Source: Thelonectria olida
Lineage: Eukaryota; Ascomycota; Sordariomycetes; Hypocreales; Nectriaceae
Direction: 5' to 3'
Assembly: GCA_020736575.1 (NCBI GenBank)
Contig: JAGPYM010000013.1
Span: 976,640 to 1,040,639, forward strand
Length of the DNA stretch: 64,000 nt
Shown here: positions 46,873-59,940 of the stretch, in pieces
Position numbering within the stretch: the stretch's first letter is position 1
How the letters are laid out: every line of letters starts with the position of its first letter
The notes under the pieces: model-generated
Seen by the model: only the letters and a program-made list of their open reading frames with translations
What the model was told of the DNA's origin: nothing
Databases searched by the model: none
Program-made: the position numbers and the translations under genes

Positions 46873-48915
46873 ATCTCACCAAGCTATCACGAACGTCCTC
46901 TTTCTCGTCCTTGAGTTTCTGGACCTTGATGATATCATCCACGGTATTAGAGAAACTTCTCTACCTATCCAAATTCAATACGTCTAACGTTGCTTTCTAT
47001 AGCTCGAATTAACCAGGCTTTCCGGCGATGCTCTTGTTGTCCTCGCTATATCGGCCATCGCTTCATTTCCCCAGATTAGGTCCGATCCATGAGCCAGAAT
47101 CCTCCTTAGACATCAGCATGCTGCCGCTCCTCTAATGTCCTGGAGAGGTCTCCCGTGATGACTCAACTAATAGTGAAAATGCCACAGTAGCTTATTCCGC
47201 GTGACACGGCCCCAGGCGAAACAGGGAGGCCGAGAGGACCAGCAGCAAGAAAGGGGTAACATGACCTTTCTCCAGCTTGCGTCAGCTCATGGGGAGTCTG
47301 AGGCGGTGACTGGTTGACATGCAATATTTCGCCAACTCGGACCTCCACCTCGCAGAGGAACCTTTGAACTCAGGCGGACGAGCGGCAACAAAGGCCAGCT
47401 GATTGTCTCTGGCGACTGGGTTACCCCTTTCCCTCTCCGCTTGGTATAGTTCTCGACTCGTCTCTGCCTTGACAACCAGATATTTTTCAATTCCAATAAG
47501 ACGAAAACCCCACCGGCTCAACGGCAGGAGCTTGAAGTACTAGTCACTGATGCACTCCTTCGTCATCCTGAGCTCCAACTTCCAACGGGTCCTCATGAGG
47601 ACTCGATTTTGATCTCGAGCGATGATGAGTCGGATAATAATGACTCGACCAGTCAGACTCCGATATGTTGGTGAGGTCGGTCCATTATTCGTCAGCAGGT
47701 AATTTGATGACAAATTAGAAGAAGTCATATTCAGCCGCACATTGTTTATGGGAGCATATTCAGCTGCTTCAGAACCATAGTGGCATCTGGAATCTCGCCC
47801 CCAAACGTGGGCATGAGAGGTCAGTTAAGGTGCACAAACATGGTATGGGCTGGATAGGTAGCCATTTTTGACAGGCGATATGCTTGAAGCCGTTTTACGT
47901 GCCTCCAAGACCTTGAGATGGGTTGAATCGTGCTCTGCCATCACAACAGCAAGGACGGCTCGGTAATTTGATGAAGAGATACCATTGGTCACCCCAAGAA
48001 ATACTAGCTTTCATTAGCTTGGTAGACGAACACGAGCAACATGTATACCCTTATGAAGGTCTGCGGTGGAACAAAATTCAATGAGACTATATAACATCAA
48101 ATCTAAGTACGGACTATTAGACATACAAGAGTGAAGAAGAGGTCCGGGCTATCTACTATTTCTTCGAGACAACCCACGGTCAAGGTTTTTAACAAAGGCA
48201 ATAAGTAGATGGAAATTCATCTGACTTGAAATCTATCGCGTCAAGCAGCACCTGGAATAGAAGGGCGTTGTTGCCGGTCCTAGGGATTAGAACGACCTTT
48301 ATTATTATATTCCGAGATTGGAAGATAGGTTTAAAATTATATTTATTATAAATTAATATTACTTTTAAATTTTAATTAAGTTTTTATATTTTACTTTTAA
48401 AGATTTTAAAAAAATAACTCGAGGGACTAAATAAAGCAAAGTAATAAAAGGTGCTAGTTTAATTATAACGCTATGTTTGGGTTTCTTCGTTTCTTTATTC
48501 TCCCTTGTGGTACAAATAGTTCCCTTTGACCTTAGTATTTCTTTAGCCTGGCTCGATCAATTTACTTAGTTGTATTTTAGCGTCAGGTCGTATAACTTAC
48601 CTAGCTTTCTAACTATCCGCTTCCTTTTACTATTCAAATAATTGACACGAACTTTGACTACCTAGCCATAGATCCATGGTAAAACAGGCACTAACGGTAA
48701 TGCGGCTTGAGACATGGTCAAGTCACTAGTAATAAGGCACCCAGGCATAGTATAATAATATGGCTCAGGCTGAGGAGAAGATAAGCTATTTGAGCCTAAG
48801 GGGTGTGTCCTATGCTGCCCTTTCATATGAAAACTGGATGAGATAACCAGCCAACGACCAGCTTCGAAGACACTACTTGATATCCCTATTAAGAACTCAA
48901 GAAAACCAGTCACGC
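46873..48915. other. Gene-poor stretch with decayed sequence
   Basis: 2 kb with frames broken by stops throughout. A second AT-rich island is at about 48296-48470. The GC content is normal between 46880 and 48280, and some stretches (47280-47560) read as coding-like fragments with stops, suggesting a decayed gene or element. I cannot name it. Confidence 0.45.
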
Positions 48916-50338
48916 TTAGAAAAGATAGAGTGGCTCGTATTCTGCCACGATTTCCTCCAAGTGGCGTAGACGGGCCTCGATGGGCCACAGGTCTTCGGGC
49001 GATATCTCTTCGGGCGATGTATCTTCGGATTCCGAGTCGGTCTCCAATCCCTCTTCTCGTTCTGGTAAGTCTGGACAGCCTTGTCTTCGAAGCACCCACG
49101 GTGGCGGGAAAATTGTTCTAGTTCTCAGTTCCACCTCGAGCGATTTGACACGGCCAAGATCCCCGTCTGTTTCCGTGAGATGCTCTCGAATCTCGTTTGC
49201 GCCTCCCTTGTGCAGTTTACACAGGCGTCTGATCCCGGCATCCTCCCAGAACTCCTCGACTGTGAGGTTCTCCGTCATGTCGCTTCGAAAGTCGACGTGA
49301 ATGCGAGGACCGCTCTTGCAGCCCCTCAGAAGCTTAGTCAATCTCGCAGTATGTAGGGAGGGTAGTCTGGGAGTGTACGAGTTGACATCCTCGACATCTC
49401 GCAGTGCAACTTGAAAGTCGCTGAAGCTCTGCCACTTGACTTCCATCTTGGTGATGTTCTCGCGGCCGATGGTGCCAATGGAAAGGAGAAACCGTAGCAT
49501 ATCGTCCATGTCGTCCAGACGGGCAGTCACCTTGCGCCAGGCCAGAGGCAGAGCCTCCTCGCGGATCCACTTGGCGACCCTGAGAATGACGGGTTCTTTG
49601 CCCCAAGCAAAATGGAAGCCGGATTGGTCTCCAAGATCTCGATGCCAGATACGCAGAGAGGTAGTGCTCTTGGGATGCCAGACTTGCTCGGGGAGGAGAA
49701 GCTCTATGATCTTGCGACGCACGTCCTCGGGCAACTTGAAGAAGGGGGAATTTGGACTGGCCACCTTCTCTCTGCGTCTCTGTGGAATATCAGTCTCAAA
49801 TTTCCTCGAGTGCTTTGCTTTACTTACCCTGCTCATCTCATATCGAGGGCCAACCTCCATGCTGGATAGAATGTCCAGGGTCTGCTGTTCGGTGAACAAC
49901 AGGGGCAGCGATCTCTGCCGACATGTGTCAAAGTTGATAGGTCCAATAGGAACATCGACACAGTACTTGTGAAAGCCCCTAGCTTTCGTTGCGTGAATCC
50001 ACATGACGTGGTACTCCCAATACCATTCCTGAAGTAGGTTCAGACTATATCGATAGCGACAAGGATATGTAAGTGCAACTCACTCTACCGATGATGTCTG
50101 GGCAGCGAAGCATGCGAGTTTCGTCTCGAACCGGGGCCCAGTCGGTTTTCTTTGCTTTGAGGAGCTGATACTCCTTGGCAATCTTGACCTTGTCATCAAC
50201 GGTGACGGGAGTCAAGTCGTTATAGAAGTACTGCTGGTCCCAGAGGTGAAACAAGAATTCAACATGGCGAGCAGTGAACCCTAGCTCCCGCTCCATCTGC
50301 TCTTGGCTTGGCAGTACCTCGAGGATTGAGTTGACCAT
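48916..50338 (-). CDS. F-box/2EXR-like protein
   Basis: Three exons. Start is Met at 50338 (MVNSILEVLPSQEQMEREL), with an alternative at 50413. The first exon ends CPDIIGR; after an intron (GTGAGT donor, TTCAG acceptor) the second gives EWYWEYHVMWIHATK and ends EMSR; a 48-base intron then joins RRREKVASPNSPFFKLPEDVRRKIIELLLPEQ. The 48-base intron is a multiple of three and has no stop, so the protein can also be read straight through. FFKLPEDVRRKIIELLL resembles the F-box or 2EXR helix of many fungal proteins. The C-terminus is acidic. F-box proteins are substrate adaptors of SCF ubiquitin ligases; 2EXR proteins have no known role. Confidence 0.65.
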
Positions 50339-52024
50339 TTTGCTTCGGTGGAAAGCGGCGAGCCTGCAGGAGGTGCCGGAGTGAATAGACTTGGTGATGG
50401 AATTGCTGAACACTGGAGGGATTGCTTGTTGATGAAGGAGGCAAGTTGGGCAGATAGGTAAGATAGGGTGAACTATATTTATAAGACATGGCTGAACTAA
50501 CTGCTGCGTTAATGCCTGATGAATAAGGGTCGCCTTGTCGTGAGCCTGGTGAGGTACCTGGGTTGGGAATTAATTGAGGCAGGCTGCGTGGGCAATCTGG
50601 TCATTCTCGGCAACATGAGGCAGCCAGTTTGATATCCAGGACACTCGCTCTTGTATTCCTGGTTTATAAATTCACCTAAATTAAAAATTGGCATCAATCA
50701 AGTCTCTTTGATATATATCAATCGCGCTGAGATGGTAATAATAATGCTACATACACCATCATGGCATTGATCATGATGCGAGCGGGAGGTTGGCCGGTCC
50801 CCCGCTCCAGGTGCAGCGTGGCGCCCGCGTCCCGTGTCGGCTTTCATCAATTTTGAGCGCAACTCAACAAAACACCAATAGCGCCGAGAGCAAATTAGAA
50901 AGAGAGATCATGTTCCCATGCAACTTGTTGAAAAGGGAAGCTGCATCCGGGATCTGCCATCGGGTGAAGAGTGCGTCACTTCTCCTCGAGGGGCGCCGGG
51001 CGCACACGACGTGCATGGTACTTTAGTTGAATGCTTAGGAAGTTGTATCTCGCTTGCTCACTAGGACATGGCGAAATATTCAGCTGCCATTTCCTGTAGT
51101 CGTTTGGTCTTTGAGTCCGAGTAAAGCAGCGCCCCAGGAGTAATTTGTGTTCTTTTGTGATCGATTGATGAGGGGACGATGTTCCTAGCTTGTCGGAGAA
51201 AACGAATCTATAAGCCACATCTTAATGAATACACGACTAGCCGGGAGCATAATGTAGCGACGCGAGTGCAATCGCACAATCTGATGCTCCTATTTCATTC
51301 GTGCCGATACGCTCAATTGATAGGCATTGGTCTCACAATTTAGGGATGCAGCATTCTGTTCTCCATAATCTCTATCACGAGGCTCAAAAGGTTCCTTTAT
51401 TGGCCCTTTGTTCATCATGGAATCTCTCGGTGGCACTTTCAATCTAATATCTGTGGGGAGGTTTGTGGAGTGCCAGCAGAGGCAATGGAAGGCCTCATTC
51501 TGCGGCCTGTACCTTGATACAAACATGCAGGTGAATTCCATCTGGGTATCATCGCCTGGGAAGTGGCTGGCTGGCTGTATAGCCGTTTCTTACACCGCTT
51601 TTTGGGCATTGCATCAATGGCGCACGCCACAATGGATGCTCGGTCTGGAAAAATTTCTAGGTTTTTGCACATCTGCGCAGAAGTCATGTCGTGAGAGTCC
51701 AACGTAAGGGGGCGGGAGGTTGGGAATGAGACACCGGTGGAGTGTCGATCATCAGATCATCAACCATGGTCAACGGTCTATCTACCTAGCGGTTTGATGG
51801 GCCAGATCCGATCTGGAGACATGCAAGTCATTCAGGCCCTTTCTAGCTTAAAAAAAATCATGGTCCAGCTGTGCAGATCAAGAACCTGCAGGAGCTTCTA
51901 CTGGGAGACGCCGGTATCGAACATGCAGACTTTGATCATGGTGAGGATGGATAACGGCTTCGTCGTGACAGTTGACCTCTATTATTCTATCCAAAGCTAA
52001 CGTTTTTCTTTCTTTTTTACTTGT
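50339..52024. other. Intergenic, no gene seen
   Basis: 1.7 kb with short competing frames (51290-51707 on both strands), none with motifs. No RNA gene or repeat is seen. Confidence 0.5.
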
Positions 52025-53129
52025 TTATTTGTATGGGCAGTTTTCCGGCCACTCGGCCTTCCACAAGCCCTTGCTCTCCTTCACCTTCAGCTGCAAACCC
52101 CTCAGCAGCCCGTACACTGTTCGCAGCGTCGGCATGGGCACGCCCGCAGCCTCACCCTCGCGCAGGGGCTCGCCGACAATGGTCTCAATCTCCATCAGGT
52201 TGCCCTTCTCCGAGTCCTGGCACATGCTGGGCTTGAAGGCCGTTTCGATGGGGTCCTGCTTGATCACCGCGATGATCAGGTCCTCGGAGAAGTCGGCAGC
52301 GCCCACGGCCTGGGCGGCGGCCATGATCTCGCGCATGATGGGCTTGATGAGGTCGTCGACGATGTGCTCGCTCTGGCGGATGCGGCGCGCATCGATCTTG
52401 AGCACGGCGGCGACCGAGTTGAAGGACGAGTTGTAGATCAGCTTGCGCCAGCGAAAGCGCCGCACGTCAGGCTCGTAGTGCAGGTCCAGCTTGCCGGCGG
52501 GGTCGTAGACGGAAATGTAGCGCTGCGCAGCTTCGTCGGCCACGTCCTTGGGCACCTGGGGGCTGTCAAAGGCGCCGATCCTTTGGGAGTCTCTGTCGTC
52601 GTGGAAGATGTTGCCGTGCGACAGCTCAGTGGCACCGATGTAGGAGACGCTGCTGACGATAGGGTTGGTGGGGAAGCGAGGGATGAGAGGCTTCTCGATG
52701 TTGAGGCCGTTCTGCGAGAGCACAATGACCGTCTTTCCGGGCGTCACGGCGGGGGCGATGATGTCAGCGATGGTGGGAGAGACGTCGGGCACGTTTTTCG
52801 TCGTGACGAGGATGAAGTCGAAGGGAGCGATGCCTTCCTTCGCGACGTCGGGAACGGCTTTGCGGACTGCGCAGGGCAGGTTGTTAGCACGATTGACGTT
52901 GAACGCTTGGCGGGGGGGTCAACTGCGCACTCTCAGTAGGTCTCCAGCCCTTGATGTCACTGCCGTACTCGAGCGAGTCGATTGAGATGCCGTTTGCCTT
53001 GACAGCTTCGTAGTTTGATCGCATAATCGCAGTCACCTCGGCCTTGCCTCCCTGCTCGAGGGCGTAGGCGGCCATGGTGCCGACACCGCCGGTGCCCACG
53101 ATGAGAACTCGAGCCTTTTGCTGCGTCAT
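52025..53129 (-). CDS. Ketopantoate reductase-family (ApbA/PanE) oxidoreductase
   Basis: Two exons, about 340 residues. The NADP-binding start RVLIVGTGGVGTMAAYALEQ has the G-x-G-x-x-G loop. After an intron (GTGCGC donor, TGCGCAG acceptor near 52870) come FDFILVTTKN, VIVLSQNGLNIE with the conserved QNG, SVSYIGATELSHGNIFHD, and the C-terminal domain with WRKLIYNSSFNSVAAVLK, which holds the catalytic Lys and Asn of the family. Family members reduce 2-dehydropantoate to pantoate in pantothenate synthesis. Fungi carry many paralogues, often in metabolic clusters acting on other keto compounds, so I give no gene symbol. It lies upstream-tandem with the RidA-amine oxidase fusion on the same strand. 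Confidence 0.87.
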
Positions 53130-54317
53130 TGTGTGTGTGCGTGTTTTACAGAACAGTTTGGTGAAAGACGGGAAGGTTTTGACTCTAGAATCTGGACAAT
53201 TGGTTTAATCGACGACAGCCAACTCTTAAGTAATCGAATTCGCGCCGATAAGGCTTCTTCTTCATAGTCCCGCCAGCGTGATTGCATCGCCTGTACCTGC
53301 TTCGCCAATTGCCCCTCGATGCCATCAGAGTGGAAAGCTCTCCCGAATCACAATGCCGCTTTCAACCGCCGCAGAGCAGAGCGCCGTTGGAAGCTCGCTC
53401 CGGTCCACGACAGGAGGGGCCGGTACGAATTGGCGCCAGCATCTCAGAGCGAGATCTGTTGCGAGTGCGGGGAACCCTGAGGGAGGAAGCACGAGGGAAC
53501 AACGGGCAAAGAGCCGAGAGAACTTCGCTAATGGTAGCTTGGCAGTTAACCCAATGCCGCAAGACCCGCAGCGTTGGTTTGCCTTATCATGAAGCCCGCT
53601 GGAAGAAGCAGGTCAGAGCGAGAGCAAGATGTGCCACCGCAGAATGTGGAAGTTGAAAGCCGACGGACAAAGCAATCATGGCGATTGTTGTTCGCCGTCT
53701 CTGTCAGCATTGTTCCCATGACGCCCGTTGGTTGCATCGAGACGCCCTACAATCACCGTGAACGCCGTCTCTGTGCTCGTGCAGCACGCACAAGTCTGTC
53801 TGTCGGCTCCGAGACGATATCGCTATCTTGGGACTAGCAGATCGTGCCCCTCAGCGGCTCCGGGACACGCGCAAGATGTCAACGATTCATACCTTTCATT
53901 GGTGTTTTGGCAATTGGCCAAGTCAATTGCCGGTAGGGAGAACCCGATATCGGTAGATCTTGTTGCCTTGGACATGCGCAATTGAGGCGTGAAGTGGGAG
54001 ATGACGAAATGGCCTCAACGAGCAGTTTAGCAAACGCGGGGGTCATTGATGATGCCAAGTGCAGCATATATTTGTGCTTTGTAAATTCATCTCAGCTTGG
54101 CCACAAGGGCTGCCCTTTGGGTGAAGCTGAATACTCTAGATCATCACAAAGCAAGACGAGATGAAGGACTGGATACAAGCAATGTAATTGAACAATAACA
54201 TGGCATTTTCGGCTTTTGTCTACAAAAATCTCTGACAAACACGATATCATCACACCACAGTACCAGTACCTAGGTAAGATGAAAAAAAAATACTGTATTG
54301 TCGACCACAGACACAAA
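53130..54317. other. Intergenic between tandem genes
   Basis: 1.2 kb holding the reductase promoter and the 3' flank of the fusion gene. Open frames at 53278-53837 compete on both strands and have no motifs. Confidence 0.5.
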
Positions 54318-56194
54318 CTACAACCTCGACACAACCCCAGCGTTCAAGCCCTTGACCACCTCAGCAGCCGCCCGCTCGCCGCTGCGAATGGCGCCCTCCA
54401 TGTACCCCTTCCACTCTCCCGCCGTCTCCGTTCCTGCAAAGTGAAGGTTGCCGCAGGGTTCGCGCAGGCCATCGCCCCCAAGCGTGTCGATGACGCCCGG
54501 GGCCAGCGCCGTACAGGGGCATCCCCAGCCCGAGAACTCGTCCTTGACCCACTCGTACGTGTGCAGCTGCACGAACTGCTCCTCGAGGTCGCTGGTGTTG
54601 AACAGCTTCGAGATCTGCTCGAGCAGCGCCGTCTCTCGCTCGCGCGGAGGGAGCGCTGCCCATTCGAGCCCGGGAGGTCCCGCCATGAAGCACGTCAGGA
54701 TGTGCTTCTTGTCGGCGGGGATGGCCGAGTCGCGGATCACCGACGCGGGGCCGACAAAGGACTGTGCAAGCCCGCAGAAGCCCTTGTCGACCCAGAAGGG
54801 AGTCTTGAACTCCATCATGGCCTTGGTGTAGTAGCCGTACGTCGTCGACTCGGCCCAGCACTGCTTCACGGGAGGCAGCTTTGGCGAGAAGTTGATCGTC
54901 TTGAGCACGGGGCTGGGCACCGTCGTGATGACCTTGCGCGCGGCGTAGACGGCGCCGGCTTGCACCTTGATCGAGTGGCCGTCCTGCACAACGGCCTGCA
55001 CGGGACTGTTCAGACGAACGATGCCCTCGGGAAGAGATGACGCCAGGCCCTTGGCGAAGATCTGGGTTCCCTGGCGGATACGGAGGTACTGTCCGCCGTC
55101 TTTTCGGTCGGAGCGCATCTGCAGCAAACCGCCGCCGGACTTGCAGTAGTTGAGGAAGTACAGCGCCGAGACTTCGCTGGGGTCCTGGCCCAGCATGGCG
55201 CGCGTCCAGACGCAGCCGGTGGCCATGGCTTCCTTGCTGGCGCCGCGGGAGCGCAGGTAGGCCTCAAAGGTGAGGCTGTCGAGGGATGTGTCCTTGGGGC
55301 GCCAGGTGTCGAGGGCCTGGCAGTCGGCTTCGCAGATGTCGCGGATCTCGACGAGATGCTTTCGGGTGGCCTCGTCGAACTGTACAGATGGTCCATGTGA
55401 GTAATGAGTTACCAGAGTGGTGGGCCTTGCGAGAGTCAACTTACCATGGGAACTTCTCCATATGGGAATGGGGTGCATTTGCCGTCAAAGTCCTGGAGCA
55501 CGGCATTGCCCTGCGTGTTTTGCACGATAACCTCTGCGCCGTATCGCTGCGCCAGAGCCCAAACTTTGGTCTGGTTGCTGTCGTTGATCCAAGCAGCGCC
55601 GAGATCAACGACACCAGAGCCCCCGTCGATGGGTGTGCTCCAAGTCTTTCCGCCCACGCGGTCGCGAGCCTCGAGGACGATGCAGGACAGGCCGGCCTTC
55701 AAGACGTCGTGAGCAGCACTGAGGCCGGCAAGACCGGCGCCGATGACGATGACATCGGCGGTTTCCTGGGCTGCGGGGAGGGCCAACGGTGCGGCAGGCT
55801 TCTCGACGATGGCGAGGGTCGCGTCAATCTCGAAGAGCCAGGAGGGATGGGCGAGTTGAGGAACGGGCACCAGAGTCATGGCAGGGCGATGGCCGCCCAG
55901 GAACTTCTGAATGGGCTTTGCGTGCCTGCGGTTGGCGGCATCGTAGTTGACGACGAAGACATTGAGCTTGACAATGTCCTTGACGGAACCGCCGGCGGCA
56001 ATGATGAGCTTCCGGAGGTTCAGGAGAGCCAGATGGATCTGGGAGTCGTAGTCATTGGGGGCGCTGCCATCCTTGGCCGTGCCGACTTGGCCAGCGATGT
56101 GGACAGCCTTGGAGCCCGCGGGAGCAACGACTGCAGGCCCGTAGTAGAGGCTGGTGGTGTTGGACAGGTCAATCGTCTCTACCGTCTTGGCCAT
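54318..56194 (-). CDS. RidA (YjgF) domain fused to FAD-dependent amine oxidase
   Basis: Two exons joined in phase 0 across 55383-55443 (GTAAGT donor, TACAG acceptor). Residues 1 to about 130 form a RidA/YjgF/UK114 domain: VHIAGQVGTAKDG, then QIHLALLNLRKLIIAAGGSV, DIVKLNVFVVNYDA, GHRPAMTLVPVPQL and LFEIDATLAIVE. The amine oxidase follows: the FAD loop VIVIGAGLAGLSAAHDVLKA, EARDRVGGKTWS, DLGAAWIND, then the C-terminal NLHFAGTETAGEWKGYMEGA. Amine oxidases oxidise primary amines to imines or aldehydes with release of H2O2; RidA proteins hydrolyse reactive imines or enamines. In the RidA part the position of the catalytic Arg (E. coli Arg105) appears to be Met (RPAMTLV), so imine hydrolysis is uncertain. 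Confidence 0.9.
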
Positions 56195-57000
56195 TTCGAA
56201 ATAAAGATGCTAAGAGTGTTGTGTAAAGGGGCCAATGGGTATGGGAAACAAGAAAGGGGACGAAACGAGACAAGACAAGGCGGGAGTGAAGAACTTGAGG
56301 TCTGAACTTGCGAGAAAGAGCTCGAGATGTTCAAGACTTATCATTTATTGTCCTCGGGATGGAGAGAGCTTGCGCAAGCTTGCCTCGTGAACTAATCTCT
56401 AATCTGCAACTAGCAAATCTCGGCACCTTGACTGGGCTGAACTGATTAGACGTTGGCCGTCTCAGTATCCGTAGACTTGTCACTTATCGATCCACAGACG
56501 GGAGCCGAGTCCAACATGTCTCCATGATGCCTCCGAGCCATAGCTACGCCTGGGTCCGTACTTGGAGGGTGTCAAGATGGTGGAGTCTATCGTTCTTCGC
56601 TTCCGAGACTTTCCATCTACCGGCATAATGCGGATACTTGCCATTCTGGTCTCATCACAGTGGTGAACAAAGTACAGACCGGGGAGACTTCCTGGACATA
56701 CCCCTCTCTCTCGGTGCCGGCCTCAAGCCACCAACCCCACCAAACCACAACCCCGCCATCCTCCATTCCTCTTCGGTGCTCTCATCACCGGGCGTCACAT
56801 CGACGGCGGCGAATCTTGCGGAGTTTTCAAGCTCACCAGACCCTGAGTCCCATCTCGGCGTCTCGGAACTTCTGGGTGTACATTCTTCGAGCAGACTCCT
56901 GCCGCGACATGTTTCTATGCGCAAGGTGATTGGGATCCTGAAGGATGCCTTTAATCTCCGCCTCTGCCCTAGCAACGGAAAGGGCATGGGATAGTGGCGC
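56195..57000. other. Promoter of the fusion gene and edge of AT-rich block
   Basis: Normal GC to about 57000, then an abrupt shift. Short frames at 56638-56994 on both strands lack motifs. The last 200 bases (56833-57057) lead into AT-rich DNA. Confidence 0.5.
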
Positions 57001-57379
57001 TGCTATCACGTGATTTATAATTTCCCCTAACTTTAGCAAATATAATATTATATACACTTATTCTTTATTTTTAGACTTAATATATTAGCTCCCTCTATAC
57101 TTATAAACTACTAATCTTTTTAATATAATATTTTTAAGTTAAGGTTTATAATTATAATTTAAAAAATTATTTATTTTTTTATTATATTTAATTAGCTACT
57201 AGTTTATTAATGCCCTTTTATTATATATTTATTAGCTATTTATAAAAATTATAATATTATAAATAAACTTAATTATATTTTTATAATAAAAAAGTAATAT
57301 ATTAACTTTTAAGTTTAGTAAAAGTTAATTAAAGCCCTTATAAAATATTATTTTAAATATTATTATTAAAACGCTAATA

Positions 57380-57545
57380 ATTTAAACATATAATAGGGGT
57401 TAATATAAGTTAAACTCTAGCTTTATATTTATTATAATAAGCTTTTTAATAGGGCTTATAATTAGTTTTAAAATAAAAGTTCTTATTAAGTAAATCTTAT
57501 TTAAAAAACTTTATTTTAAGTTTTTAATATAAAAGTACCTTTTTT
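57380..57545 (+). repeat. Repeat copy A of the AT-rich family
   Basis: It contains TATTATAATAAGCTTTTTAA followed by TAGGGCTTATAATTAGTTTT and then AAATAAAAGTTCTTATTAAG. Reverse-complement matches are found at 59517 and 59809, and direct partial matches at 31318 and 46783. Confidence 0.6.
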
Positions 57546-59516
57546 AAATAAGGTTAAAATAGGTTTAAAAGTATTTAAATAAATAAAAATAAAATAAAAT
57601 AATTAAATAGTAAAATATATTAAAAAGTTTATAAAATAATAAAAGTTACTAATTATAAGAAATATATAATATATAATTATATAGTTTATATTATTAAATT
57701 AAATTAAATTAAATTATATTTAATTAATAAAAAGTTAAATATTTTAATTATTTTATATTATATTATTAGTTAAATTATATAAATTAAAGTTAAATATAAA
57801 AGTATTTTTATTAGTAGTTAATTTTATACTATTTAAAAAGGAAATTAAAATAGTTTAATATAAGTTTTAATAAAAATAATAGTAAAAGCTTAATATTTAA
57901 GCTTAATATTTTAATATGTTTAAATAATAAGATTTAAATATAGCTTTAATAATATAATAAATTCTAGTTTTAATTAACTCTATTAAAATAAATATATTAT
58001 TTTTTAACTAGTTAAAATAGAAATAAACACCCTTTTTTTAATTAAATTGCTCTCTTTTTTTTAATAATACTTGTAAAAATGTAAATAATAATATTAAAAG
58101 CTATTAAAAATAGTATATATCTAATAAATAATTATAAAATATACTTTTAGCTTTTTAATAATAATTTTATAAAAGCTTATTAAAATAGGCTTTAATAAAA
58201 TTAAATAAGTATTACTATTATTTAAATTTAAGTATTAGTAAAAGATTATAATAAAGTTAAATATTAAATTATAAACTAGGCCTAATATATATTAAATAAA
58301 ATAAATAGCTTAAGAAAAAAGAAAAAGTTATACTAGTAATTTTTATTTATAAGATTTTACTTTTTTTTTTATTTTCTTTTAAATATGTTTAATATAATTC
58401 CCTAAATTTAAAAAGAGAAATATGTATTATAAAAGTGAGTTAGAAAGCTAGTAATAAAATAGCTTTTAACTTTAAAAAAACTATTTTTACTATAAATATT
58501 TAATAGAAAATAAATTTAATAGCTAATATAAATTTAATTTATATTTACTAATAAAAGTAATAAAATTAGAAAATAATCTTATAACTAATTATAATAATAA
58601 GGTATATTAGTAAAAAAATAGAAATAGCTAGTAGTATTAAAATTGTAAATAGAAAATAGTATTAGAATTAATATATAAATTAATACTTAAATAAATATAT
58701 TATTAGAGTTTTAAATAAATAAGTCTAGTATTTAAAATTAATATTATAACTTTTTAATTTTAATATTTAATAAGTTTATAAGTAAGTTTAATTTTTATAA
58801 TTAGTAATTATTATTATTATATTAACTTTTTTATATATTTTTATATTTAATTATTTTACATATTTCTATTACTTTTAAACTTATTTAATCTATTTTTAAA
58901 CTTTCTTTTTTATTTAACACTTTTAACTACCCTTACTTTTTAACTCTTATATTTACTTACTTATTTAACTTACTTTTTATTTTTAAATTTTTCCTTTTCT
59001 TTTAAATAATTATATAAATTATTACTATTATATATAATAGCTTTTAAAACTATAATTTTAAATTATACTATTTTTATTAAAAATAATTAATTATTTTAAT
59101 TAAACTTATTATTTTTTATTTAATTTAAAAGATAATTAAATTAATTAACTTTCTTATTAAAAGATTTAAAAGTATTTTTTTATATATTTAATTTTTTAAT
59201 TAAAATATAATAGTTTAAAAATATTAAATTAATCTTTTATATTACTTTTAATAGTATATTTATATTACCTAATATATAAATATTAAAAAGTTATAACTAT
59301 TAAAACTATTTTATAAACTTTTTAATTAAAATTATATATTTAAAAAGATCTATATAATTTAATAAGTATTAAGCAATTATATTAATATTATCTTTTTAAA
59401 TTATAGTTTATTTAATTAGTAAAAAGTTAATTATATTAAATTATATATTATATAATAAGTTAAATTATATAAATTAAAATTTTAACAAATAGTATTTTAT
59501 ATTAAAAGCTTAAATT

Positions 59517-59648
59517 AAGATTTTTTAAATAAGGTGTATTTAATAAGGACTTTTATTTAAAAACTAATTATAAATTTTATAAAAAAGCTTATTATAATAA
59601 ATATAAAACTGGGCTTTATTTATATTAACTTTTATTATATATTAATAT
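59517..59648 (-). repeat. Repeat copy B, inverted relative to A
   Basis: It reads TAAGATTTTTTAAATAAGG, then GACTTTTATTTAAAAACTAA, then AAAAGCTTATTATAATAAAT, which is the reverse complement of copy A with scattered differences. Confidence 0.6.
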
Positions 59649-59808
59649 TAAGCTTATTTTAATAAATAATAAATAATTTAATATATTAAAATTATTTAAT
59701 TAAATATATAATTATAATATATTTATTATATTTTTTAATTATTAATAATAGTAATTTTAATAGTAATTTTAATAAGGGAAAAAGTATTTATATATTAATA
59801 ATTTAAAA

Positions 59809-59940
59809 ATAAGTTTTTTAAATAAAGTTTATTTAATAGAAACTTTTATTTTAAAATTAATTATAAGTTTTATTTAAAAGCTTATTATAATATATAAAAT
59901 TAGAATTTAACTTATAATAACTTTTATTATATATTTAAAT
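59809..59940 (-). repeat. Repeat copy C, inverted relative to A
   Basis: It reads TAAGTTTTTTAAATAAAG, then ACTTTTATTTTAAAATTAAT, then AAAAGCTTATTATAATATAT, again matching the reverse complement of copy A and aligning directly with copy B about 290 bases to the left. Confidence 0.6.

Noticed and set aside
55286..56305. Open frame of 339 codons on the plus strand
   Set aside because: It is antisense to the RidA-amine oxidase gene and has no family motifs.
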